Assembly (NCBI GenBank): GCA_024734555.1
Contig: JANPWX010000359.1
Coordinates: forward strand, 1,798,129-1,862,128
Reading direction: 5' to 3'
Length of the DNA stretch: 64,000 nucleotides
Source of the DNA: Trochalopteron elliotii
Lineage: Eukaryota > Chordata > Aves > Passeriformes > Leiothrichidae
Below are positions 41,775 through 52,400 of the stretch, piece after piece. Position 1 is the stretch's first letter. Each line of letters begins with the position of its first letter. A program made the position numbers and the translations under genes. A model generated the notes under the pieces. That model was not told the DNA's origin. It was given only the letters and a program-made list of their open reading frames with translations, and made no database searches.

Positions 41775-44700
41775 CTGTTTAAAAAAAAAAAAGGCAAAAT
41801 TGATTTCTGTTCCCTATTTAAAACAATCAAACTTTTAGCTAGTAAGTTTCATTTCTCATGAACTAGGCTGTATTACGAACTCTAGACTTCTCTGAATGAG
41901 CTCTGTTAAGGTCTTCTTTTCAAGGTCTAAATAAGCCTTTCAAATCCTCTGTTGGATGGAATATCATGAACTTTATATCAAACTGCAAAGTAGACACCTA
42001 CCCTGCAATACTTGGTTCTTTGTAGCTCACAGTAACAGAACAGCTTCGCCGCTTGCGTTTTGGAGACTGAAGTCCTTCACCTTGAGGGACAATTTCTGCA
42101 TCCCCAGTGCTGGGGAGCACTGCAGCTGTATTGGTAACATCACAGAGATGCCCACGAGATGGCTCAGAAGGCTGCCCTGTGAAGAAATTAGGCACAGTTC
42201 ACTTCATTCAGGTAAGCGAGCTTAAGAGAATCTAACCATTCTTAAAACATTACTCTTTTAAAAAACTCCCCCTAAAATAAAAAAAGCTTAAATCTCCTAA
42301 ACAATGTTATCTTTCAAGGAAACAAGACCAATTACAGAACACTTTCTGCACTTACTAATAGACTTATCACTTGATTTGTTGTTTTCAGTCTCTTCTTCAT
42401 GACAGAGCTCCTGCTCACACTGTGCCAAACATCTTTTAGACCTTGGCCTTGGATGGATTGGTGACATGGGGTTCTCATCCACTGAACTTTGCTTTTTCTT
42501 TGATTTACTCTTGTAAGGCTCATAAAGGCTGTCATCTGAGTCCCCTGCAGTACTGCTTGACTCAATGGTATTGGTTTCAGCTGAGTCTTCTTCGTCCTCC
42601 ACTTCAGTATCGCTGTTGTTCACCTTGTTTTGTCGAAATGGTGTAAGATGGACACTCTCTTCCAAATGAAAGTCATAAGCATCACTGATGCCACCCAAGA
42701 AATTCAGCTTTTCTTTAGAAGCCTCTTTACCCAGTTTTCCTGGTTTTTGTTGGGAAGTAAGTGGCCATTCCAGTTTTCCTTTCTGGCGCTTTTCTTTCCC
42801 TCGTTGATGGTTTTCTCTGCTTTTACACTCCGGTTGTTTAAGATCAGAATTACGTTTTAATTTGAACTGTGTAGTTTCAGAATTTTTCTGCCTCAACCCC
42901 AGCTCTGAATCCACCTTGCTTTCATTCAAGTGAGGAACAGCTGCATTTATATTTCCTGCAGCACACTTCTCTAGACTTTCCTCAAGCTTAATTTCATTCT
43001 CTTCAGAAAGTTCTTTTATTGAATCAGGTGCTTCTAAATGTTCCAAGACACCAGTACAAACTACATCAAGGTTCCTTGTCTTCAAAAAGTGACGTCTGGT
43101 GGACACACTTTTTGGTAACATGCTACCAAATCCAAACTTTACACTTGAGGAAACGTTTTCCACCTCTGGCTCTGCGTTGTTCAGATGAAAATCAGATGGC
43201 TGTCCTTGAAATTAAAGGGAAAATGTCATATTAAAGCCACACAGAAAAACCATTAAGATTTTTCTTGGTTTTTTGTTAAGATTTGTGCAAAAATTCTGAT
43301 CCTGTAAAAAAATCAGATTGTTCTTTGGGTTTTCTCCACAGAATTTTATAAACTAGGATTTGGCAATTGAGATAAGCTCTGTTTAATATAGCTTTCATGC
43401 AGAAAGCAGTTAGGTAATATAACACTAGTATTTTCCTCTAAACTGTTCCTTTTGAAAGGTTATTTACAGGTCATTTATTTTCCTGGTATATTGCTTTGTT
43501 AACAAGTTTTTATTGATTTCATAAATGCTAATGACAGTCTAAAGGTAATTTTATTTGTTTGAACTGTTTGGTACATAATGAAACTGGATTGCATGTATAG
43601 AGAATATAAAGAAGTTTCAAATTCCTCCCCATTTTGCTGAGCATCTTCATTCAAATATTTTACCAGTGGACAGCATTAGTATTTCCCCTTTCTGACAATA
43701 AGTAGAAAATTACTTGTCAGTAGCTTCAAGAGCAGCAATTTTCTAAACTTGTACTCACACATTGTTTTCCTAATTTAAAATATGACATCTGATACTTTGA
43801 TTCAGTTACCTTCATTTGGAATTATTTTGGTAAAGGAAGTGTCACTGTTAGATTCCACACAGATCTTTGACAAAGAATTTCTGTCACCACCAGCTTCCAT
43901 CCCACTTGGAAGTACAGGACCATCTTCAAAAACACGTTTTAGAGGTCCCCTAGAGAAAATACCAAAAGTAGTATTTACTGAACAGCAATAAAGTTAATTA
44001 CAAGGAACAGTTTAATTACATTTGGTTTTTTCCCTTTTTCCAGTCAGAAAATTAAATTTCCTGTAACATAGTTTCCAAACAAACAGGCATTAATTAACGA
44101 TACTTACATTGAATATGTTGGTCCTGTGACACTGCAACTGTTTCCAGGACCTGAAGGAAGCACTCTTTGATTCTGTCAACAAAATAAATCTTACTGTGAT
44201 TAAATGGCTGAGACAAGCTTGCACCATTTTAGACAACAGCCAAGTTACTCAAGGATGGACCAAAGAGGTCCTTGACTCTTTCTTTCTGTCTGGCTAACAC
44301 CAAGTGCTGTGGGTGTTAGCCAGCCCCTGCACATCAGCACATTCATCACCAGCCCAATCTTACAGCAAGTAGACGGGGAGGAACTGTGCATAAAATCTCA
44401 GAACACCAGGGTGCCCCAACCACCACCTAGCAGAGCCTCAATCCCACTTAAAACCTACTGACACAGCCCACAGTGTGCACCCCTGGGATACTGGAAACTG
44501 TGGGACTAGTCCTTCCTCTGAACTAGGGTTCAGATCGAAACATCTGTGCACATCTATGGGGGAAGGAGTGAAGGCAATCAGTAACTGAAGTTGTCCTCAA
44601 GAGGAAAAGGCACTTGCCATGTCTATGGAACACAAATTCTTTGCTGGGCCAAGGAGATTGACTGAGTCCAGAAAATTCTGAGAGACTTTGGAAATTATTT

Positions 44701-45515
44701 CTTTCAAAGCTGACAGTCGATTCTAATGGACAAAGGACAGTAACACTGTTACTATCATACTCATACATCAACTACAAACTTATCAGCATTATGAGAACTA
44801 AAATCTGAAGAAACCTCTGTCACATGTGATAAACCCCATATAAAAATTATTCAAGTTTTTTAAGATCTTATGTTAATTCTTTCTTATTTTAAGTAAATGA
44901 GAAAAAGTAGTGAGAAAAAAGAAGTTCATTACCAGTTGTCAAGGTATACAAACCAGCATACCAAGTTAGGGGACAAAAACCCTGTTGAACATACTCAGTT
45001 AATGCTTTATGAAACATTTAAGGTCATAAGGCTATCTATCAATGGATTAGCACAGATTCTGATGTTCAGCTTCATCAGCTCATATAGCTATTATTAAAAA
45101 TACCTCCACATGTCCTTGTTCTTGCTGGAACCTGTGATTTCTTTGCAATTCAAACATCTGAATCTTCAAAATGTGATAATCTTTCCTTAGCTGAAGAATG
45201 GTAGCTTCAGCTTCCCTCAGTTTAAGCTTTTGTTCTTGCAAGGACAGAGCCAGATCTCTGTTGTTTGCTTGAATGATCTTCATTTTGCTGGAGTTGTTGG
45301 CTGCAACACAACAGTGAGTGTTTCAAATGGGATCGAAAAGAAGACAAATTATAAATCCCAAAGTATTTAAGCATCTTACTTGCTCTTTTGGCCTTTACGG
45401 TGGAGAACTGGGTAGTTTTACCCAGCCTTGACCATTTCTGAGTTCTTTTCTCTCTCATACGTTGTTTTATATCACTCAGACTGTCTTTGAAGGACTTCCT
45501 CGAGTATTCTGCCAT
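41633..45515 (-). CDS. SGO1: SGO1 shugoshin 1, complete coding region, seven exons
   Basis: Seven exons with GT/AG borders join in phase to 567 codons plus TGA. Shugoshin 1 protects centromeric cohesin until anaphase by recruiting PP2A-B56. Visible parts: N-terminal [17 protein letters not shown] matching human SFQDSLEDIKKRMKEKR; a coiled coil at about residues 50-105 ([12 protein letters not shown] ... ATILQLRK), the family's dimer and PP2A site, with the conserved NN pair; a long polar, charged middle; the cohesin-binding segment [18 protein letters not shown] (354-371) with its CDK-type T-P; and the C-terminal SGO box, [17 protein letters not shown] then [10 protein letters not shown] (about 501-531). 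The start ATG sits in AAGATGG, a good Kozak context. Length exceeds the human 527 residues slightly. The human PxVxI HP1 motif and KEN box were not found. SGO2 is the alternative, but position and motifs favour SGO1. Confidence 0.96.
42002..42176 (-). CDS. SGO1: SGO1 sixth coding exon (SGO box start)
   Basis: Encodes [20 protein letters not shown] through the basic [21 protein letters not shown] (463-521). The basic block matches human PKRRCTASVNYKEPTLA. TTCACAG acceptor, GTAGGT donor. Where human has YPVVKI (HP1 motif) this exon has no PxVxI. Confidence 0.95.
42356..43204 (-). CDS. SGO1: SGO1 large central exon
   Basis: An 849-nt exon (180-463), [18 protein letters not shown] through NNKSSDKSI. 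It is highly charged with Lys/Glu-rich stretches, and carries the cohesin-binding [18 protein letters not shown] at 42683-42630 and then an acidic Ser-rich tract ([10 protein letters not shown]). TTTCAAG acceptor, GTAAGT donor. Translation remains open for about 20 codons past the donor without homology. Confidence 0.94.
43810..43949 (-). CDS. SGO1: SGO1 fourth coding exon
   Basis: Encodes [20 protein letters not shown] through SFTKIIPNE plus one base (133-180). TTCTCTAG acceptor, GTAACT donor. The sequence is poorly conserved; the call rests on phase and splice signals. Confidence 0.85.
44108..44172 (-). CDS. SGO1: SGO1 third coding exon
   Basis: Encodes [21 protein letters not shown] plus two bases (112-133). 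TTGACAG acceptor, GTAAGT donor. It has little cross-species similarity that I can recognise; the call rests on splice sites and phase. Confidence 0.82.
44290..44323. repeat. Perfect 12-bp inverted repeat, 10-nt loop
   Basis: CTGGCTAACACC and its exact complement GGTGTTAGCCAG flank a 10-base loop, inside an SGO1 intron. It is too short for a typical miRNA precursor. Confidence 0.9.
45104..45300 (-). CDS. SGO1: SGO1 coiled-coil exon
   Basis: Encodes [20 protein letters not shown] through FQQEQGHVE (46-111), the PP2A-binding dimeric coiled coil. GTTGCAG acceptor, GTATTT donor. Confidence 0.94.
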
Positions 45516-45525
45516 CTTCTTCTAC
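45380..45525 (-). CDS. SGO1: SGO1 first coding exon (ATG at 45515)
   Basis: Ten bases of 5' UTR then [17 protein letters not shown] through KAKRA plus one base (residues 1-46). The acceptor CTTTTAAAG just before the exon implies a separate non-coding first exon in the CpG island, as in human SGO1. Donor GTAAGA. Confidence 0.93.
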
Positions 45526-46450
45526 CTTTAAAAGTAGAAAGGGTGAAGAACCCATGAAGCTGGGATTGCACCACGCTCCCCCAACGCCAAAAGAAAAAGC
45601 CCAGGGACAGATGAATAAATCTCGAGACAGTTTTAAGCGGATGTACACACACAGCAGAGACCCGCAAACAGGAGCAGACAGGCAGCTACGGCCATTCTCA
45701 CCGCAGCTGCTGCAGCGTGGCCACTGTCCCGGCCAAGCGTTGGCTGAACTGCGAAACGCTCGCAGGGTGCCCGTGGCAGGGCCGGAGAGGGCTTTAAACA
45801 CCGGGACCGGAGCCAAGAGCTCGGCTGGCCTCTCCAGAAGCGCCGGCAGCCGGCCCCCCACTCCTCTAACTGTAGGCACAGCGTCCCAGCACCCCGCACC
45901 GGCCCGCCGTACCTCCTCGGAAGGCCGAGCGCAGAGCCGAGCAGCTCCCCGCGAGCGCCCGCGGCCGCCCGAGCCCCGGCGGAGGCGGGAGGGCCCGATG
46001 CGAGAGGAGTGTNNNNNNNNNNNNNNNNNNNNNNNNNNNNNNNNNNNNNNNNNNNNNNNNNNNNNNNNNNNNNNNNNNNNNNNNNNNNNNNNNNNNNNNN
46101 NNNNNNNNNNNNNNNNNNNNNNNNNNNNNNNNNNNNNNNNNNNNNNNNNNNNNNNNNNNNNNNNNNNNNNNNNNNNNNNNNNNNNNNNNNNNNNNNNNNN
46201 NNNNNNNNNNNNNNNNNNNNNNNNNNNNNNNNNNNNNNNNNNNNNNNNNNNNNNNNNNNNNNNNNNNNNNNNNNNNNNNNNNNNNNNNNNNNNNNNNNNN
46301 NNNNNNNNNNNNNNNNNNNNNNNNNNNNNNTGGCCCCGCCCACCTCCGGCATCGCCTCAGCAACCGCGGTGCAGCGGCGGGGCGGGGCGAGCTGTCCGGG
46401 TTAAATGGCCGGGCCGGGAGGTTAAAATCCTTCGTTGGAGAGCTTTGTTA
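45526..46450 (-). promoter_or_regulatory. SGO1: SGO1 CpG-island promoter and non-coding exon 1 region (with gap)
   Basis: Strongly GC/CpG-rich, with GC boxes such as CCCCGCCC and GGGGCGGGG at 46331-46390. It lies just upstream of the first coding exon, so it is the expected SGO1 promoter. A good - strand donor, GCG|GTGAGA with exon edge near 45702, is a candidate end for non-coding exon 1; GAG|GTACGG near 45913 is a weaker one. The gap prevents mapping of the start site. Divergent transcription is possible but not shown. Confidence 0.7.
46013..46330. other. Assembly gap, 318 N
   Basis: A run of N inside the GC-rich promoter. Open frames crossing it are artefacts. Confidence 1.
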
Positions 46451-49400
46451 ATACCAGCGGCTTCTTGCGGCTGTAGCAGGATGAGCTTTTTACACTTTGG
46501 AATTGCCCTGTGGAGTTAACAGCGGCCAGGCCGTGAAGTGTAGGGCATGTGTGAGGGAAAAGTTAATGTCTTTACAAACAATTTGACGAGTGAGGGTATG
46601 GGTGTTAACGTCTCTGAAATGGGTCTTGATGTCTCTGCTAGCTTTGGGCAGCGAGTTTGTTGCAGAGCCCAGATAGCTTGGCTTGTGAAACCGGGAAGGG
46701 TCCGCGCAGCCTGAGTTTCTGAACTTTGGGGTAAAGTAGTTGTTTCAAGCGGGGAATATCTGCTAGGCAGTTCGGGAAGGCCGTACCTTCCCTGTACCTC
46801 AGCTGTGGGAAAAGGAAGAGGGCAACATGCCACCGGGAGTTTAGGCTAGAAGGAGACTGTGCCCTCTGAAACCTCGAGGGAGAAAACCCAGCAAGTGTGT
46901 GCCCCAGTGGACTCTCCCTTTATTCGAATAAAGTTGAAGCACTCCTCCATCTCCTTTTTGGACATAAGCCCCTCTGGCTTTTGTGGATTTTCCTGGCAAG
47001 CGCGAGGAAACCTACATCTTCTGTGTGTTTAAATGCATCTTATCCAGGGTGCGCTGAACCTTGATTAACCACTGAGAGAAATGGGAGAAAAAAAAAAATC
47101 AGCTAAACGATGTCTTGTTAACAGAAAAAATGGTATTCTTGATTCTGTTAAATTAGCGTTTCATAGCTGCTACACTTTTTTTTTTTTTTTTTTTTTTACA
47201 TCTATTCCCGATTTCCTGGTTTTACTTGTTACAGTTTGGATGTGTTGTGGCAATCTGATTTCAAACTTGAAAAATTCTTATGGATCGTGACAGAAACCAT
47301 GATGTGCATGCTTTTGTCCTTTCCTGCTCCTTGCAAGGTCATGTAATTTTTGTTTTTCCAGTTCAGCCTTGAAGGCCTCACCTATGTAGTTTTTACAGTG
47401 GTATAAATGAATATTTAACTTGCTCTCCTACTTTGTCAGTAGATACCATTAAAGTTGGTGTTGCATTCCTGTTAGCAAAGAAGGCATATCTTCCTATATA
47501 TCCTGCAAACCCAGCCCTGGATGCAGTGTGTTAATCCCCTTTGGAGAGATGAGATCATGTAAAAAAACCCTTATTTTCTTTAGGATTCAGCATGAAAAAT
47601 TATGAGCATATTACACACATTAGACCCGCGTACTTACTAGTAACCCACAAAACCACAGCAACCCACAATCTTAGTTTCTCATTACATGTCATTTGCTTTC
47701 TTCTTGTCTGCTTGATGAGCCTAAGTAGCATCTACCCATCCTTCCAGCCCCAAACAACTCTCCCAAAACCAAACAAAATCTCACCTACCTGGGGGAAAAA
47801 GAAAATAAAGATTTTTAAAAACCTAACCAAGCTACCAAAAAGACCCCAAACCACCCTAATTTCCCTTCCCCCCACCACCAAACCAGAAGAAAAATAGAGG
47901 CATATAAAAAAAACCCCCTCGACATTAAAATCACATAGTCTGTAGAAATGCTGATTTTCTGGTATTGTATGATTAACTTCCCATCCCCTTCCCTCAGGCC
48001 TCTCACAGTTACAAGGCAATAATTGGGGACACAATTGCGGCTCCACTCAGCCGCAGCAAACGGTGTCACCTGGAGCCTTGCAAATCTCTCTGTCTCTAAA
48101 CATAGATGAAACTATCTCATTGAACTGAGCTTCTGGGGGCTTGGAGGGTTGTTTACAGCTTTTTTTTTCCCCTTAGCTAAGCTATTCTAACTTAGCACAG
48201 CTATTCTAACCCCAAGCAATACCTTTCCTTACAAACTTTATCTTGCTTAAAGGCAGCAGGTGTTTTGCATTTGGCCAAGTAGCAATTGATAGTTCCCAGC
48301 AGTGCTGGTAAGGTCTTTTATCCATTAGTCATTTATTAGCTTGACACAAACACACTGATTGTGGTTAAATGAACCCTGTTTTGATTAAAAAATAATGCTT
48401 TCCTCCTTACTATGTAAGTTCTACTCTTAATTAATTTTTTCTTTTGTCCTGAGGATATTTATATCAAGATTTAAAATCTTCTCTTCACCTCTTTTCATTC
48501 CATTGCTTCCATTAATTTGGTTACAGCTCTTTCAAAAACAGTTTGGAATCTTTCTGCAGATTATCTTTGATTTCCTGTATTTAAATTTCTATATCCTGAT
48601 AATCACATTTTCACTGTTACTGAGGTGTGCTCATTTGTGCATTGGTCTCATCTCCAGACAGTTGTGTTTCTATTAAATTATTTGCAGGTTACACCCTCTG
48701 TATCATTCTATGTATTTATAGCGGAGGATTCCAAGTAGTGAATTTTTCTAGCTCAACTGAATCTTTGCTGTAAGCAATTTCACGTTTTCCTCTATAAAGA
48801 TTGATGCTGTCATTGATGCCAGAGTTGCTGTGGATTATTAGTTTATTTCTGGCGGGTGTACTCATGTGGCAAAACAGCTGCTGCTGAGACTGGAATTGCA
48901 GTATGAAAAGATTTGCTCTCATCTTAGATTTATTGTCTTGCATTACAAGGCAAGAGTTGCTTCATATAATGGCAGCAAATGACAGGAATTGGAGCCCTGA
49001 TTCTGGGAGCATTCTGGATACTTCTTACCAGAGTTTTCTGAGTGTGATGTTACATGGTGATGTCCAATACATTCTGTTAGGGCTCAAAGTTAGAAAGTTG
49101 TTTTTCCCAACTAAGCAAACCATCAGATACGAAATATCCTATGCAGTTTTAATTAGTTACTTCTATTGCTACCAACACCAATGCCTTCAAATAAATGGAA
49201 TTTTAACTTTTTGAGTGAATGCTTATGAGAGGCATTGATAATCCAGTACTTGACGAAAATATTTTTAAAACTTCTACTGGTTTCAATAACAAGATGAAGC
49301 ATATGGCTCTATGAGAACATACGTTTACACTTGCTGTATCTACTTTTTCAGTCGTTTTTGGTGATCACCAGTAGGGCACAGAAGAGCAGCCATGATGTAG

Positions 49401-52400
49401 TGACCGATGGCAAACTTTTGTTGATGCAGGCAGCTGGATAACCTCCAGATACCCAACTTAAATACCCCACCCATCTTTTCAGCTGCTCCATGTCCAACCC
49501 TGCATCAGACAACCACAGTGGTGATGTTTGTACTGTCTGGTGTATCAGAGTAGCTCAGTTAGGGTGGAAGATATGACTCGTATTTTACTACCTCTACCAT
49601 AAAGCGGTACAGGGCTGGAAATCACAGTGTACAGAATGCAGTGCATACTGTGAGGACAAAAGGAAAAGTGTATTCAATATACTGTTATGTGTAGTACCAG
49701 TTAATGAAAGCTGCAAAGTGTTCTCTGTTAGAGGACAAAATTTATTGTCTATTTTCTTCCTTTAGCAGAGAGCGAGAGAGACTGGTTAGTGGCACACAGG
49801 ACTGTCTTGTTTTCCATTACCTTTGGGGTTTGGGAAGATCATTTATGTCTTTCTGAGTCAGCCCTGTTCTCATTTGCTGTGACATGCACACTGATGCTGC
49901 CTCACAATGCTTTTCTGCCTGGCCATTGGATGGCTCATTTGTGAGCTGTCTTCAAACTCTTCAGCTCTGATCAGCTTGGAGTAGGATGTTTGTAGCTATC
50001 ATAGTCTTGGAAGAATCATGACAGGAGTCTAAGAATATTTGATGTGTGAGAACTGTGGGGACTGCAAGATGCTGATGCACCCTCTTCTTCCTGAAAAGAG
50101 AAAAGCAGCAAACGTTTTTTGAAGAAGCTGGCACAGACATATTTGAGCAAAAAGGGTGTACTAGCTTGAGCAAGTTTGACTGAAAATCCTCTAGAAATAA
50201 TGACCTGAAAAGATTTTGACAACCAGATAATTGATATTTGTCCTTCAGCAAGGTTAAAAAGAAATGTGAGCATTTTTTGATTTCATTATTTTTGTGTCTG
50301 TCCCTATGTGCTGTTTCTTTCACATTCCAGAAAGATTTATCAGATTAGAGCCATAAGTTGCTAAAGTTCAGATGATTTCTATTTTAGAATATGTTATTAG
50401 TATTACATTCTCTATTCTAAGTTATCCATAACCACTTTCTAATTACAATGCTAATATTTTTCTTTCTCAAAAATAATGTGGTTCTACTTACAAGCAAAAC
50501 GACAAATGTAAGAGGAAAAGACGCCAGAGTTAATTGAAGCATGAGGCAACATGGATTTCATTAAGCTAAAATTAATTAGCTATAAATCGGCATTCCTACA
50601 TTAGTTGTATCAGTGTCTTTTTGATGTAAATTTGTGTTCTAAATTGTTCTAAATGCATATATAAACATAAATCCTTATGTTCAAATTAATTCCAAAATGT
50701 TTTCAATTATTAATCAGTTTAACATAAGTAAGGATATGAAAGATTAAAAAGTATCTTGATCTGTTCATGAGAGATATTCCAGAGACAAAAATATATGAAG
50801 TGATCAGTGTATGGGTCAGATACAGCTGTGTCTTCCACTTTAGACACTGAATTATACACGTCTGGGTTGTCACCAAATCTTTCCTTTCAGTGCCAGGGAA
50901 AATCCAGAATCCCAAAGGAGTGTCTTAATCCATAGCAGTATGCAACAATATAAGTGCCAATCTGAAATCTTGAAACTGCATGGTCTAATGAGCAAAAAGG
51001 ACTAACGTGTCAAAAGTGTATATTAAATGTTTAACATTTTCTCAGCATTTCCGTTGAGTACGTATCTTAATTCATCATTGTAACACCTGTCAGTAGACCA
51101 GAACACTGACTTTCTCCAGTACACAGCAGTTCCAGAGCATGCTGTCAGAAGCAATCTCTTCCCCCCTTTAATTTTCTGTCCCCAGGTCTGCTACTAACCT
51201 CTGTCTCCCATTACTGAAGTGAAGCTTAGCACTGGTTGCAGGTTACCAGGCTTTTTTCTTTTTTAACTTTTTTCTTTTTAAGCTTTGAAGTTTTGTTTTG
51301 TTTTTACCCATTGGATGAAATATTTACTGACAAAACTTTTTATTTTCCTTCTTCTCTTTATACAAATATGTGGCTTTCCACCAGTTATTACCCAGTTTTT
51401 CCTGATGAATAAATAGCTCAGTAGTAGAATATGCCACTGGTAGAATTGTAGCATAAAGACAAAGGCAAAAACGACCATTGATGATAATGATGGTGATGAT
51501 GATACTATCAGGCATAATGGAACGAAACTCTTTAATGGGTACAAGAATGTATTTTAGTGTAGCTTTTCCTAATGGTAATACACCTGTCATAATCTGAGAG
51601 GTGAATATTAATCATGTGATAATAACTGCAGAAATCCTGGATCCTGATGGAACAGAGTTCCACCAGCTTCCCACTCTTGCATACCTTCTCTCTCTAGGTG
51701 CTGTGGTGTCAGTGGACAGAGTCTTGGTTTATATGGGTAAACCTGGGGTTAAATCTGACCTTTCTCTTTAAACACAACTACTCTTATATGTACACTTTAC
51801 ATACAAGTATTTATTTGAGGCCTTGTAGTAGTGTGTACAATCCTTACTGGCTCCTAAAGCCACTGGTAAAATATGATGAAAGAGAGAGGACTGAATAAAT
51901 TAACAGCAGCATCTGGTTTGCACATTGGCTGGGATACACTGGTACTGGACAGCCAGCACTTCCTCTAGGTCAGAGTATTCAGTTAAGGAGGATTTTTATG
52001 AAGTGTGGAAAAGCAATTTTCCTTCCTGCTGGGGTTATATTGCTGCAGTCAGCTCTCAGAGGTTTGGGTCATGGGTGAATGACTTTCAAAGAGCTAATCA
52101 TTGTTCATAGGTCGGAGACAGAGATATAGATTGACACTTTGTTCTCTCACAAGAGCTCCTGCACAAACACTTTTTACTGACTTTAGTCCACCACAGAGAA
52201 TGAGACAGGGTAGACAGGGAAAGACAGGTTATAATAAATTATATAACCACAGTGGCCAAGGGTAGACAAAGAAGGAAACACCATTACCCCATAGTACTTC
52301 ATTTGGTTCTGCTCTAGGTATGTTGCCCATATTAAAATAAGCAGGATTGTTTTATTGCTTGAACACTTTGTGGGAAATGCTGTGGGTAATACCAGACCGA

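Larger units (their letters stand above)
43205..45103 (-). other. SGO1: SGO1 introns flanking exons three and four
   Basis: Apart from the exons at 43810-43949 and 44108-44172, non-coding. A perfect 12-bp hairpin is at 44290-44323. Confidence 0.75.

Noticed and set aside
42297..42355. Coding extension past the end of the large SGO1 exon
   Set aside because: A consensus GTAAGT donor and in-phase SGO-box exon downstream show this is intron.
46009..46519. Open frames running across the promoter
   Set aside because: They pass through 318 N, so the frame is an artefact.
49545..49615. tRNA A-box-like TAGCTCAGTTAGG
   Set aside because: No B box or cloverleaf follows; likely chance.
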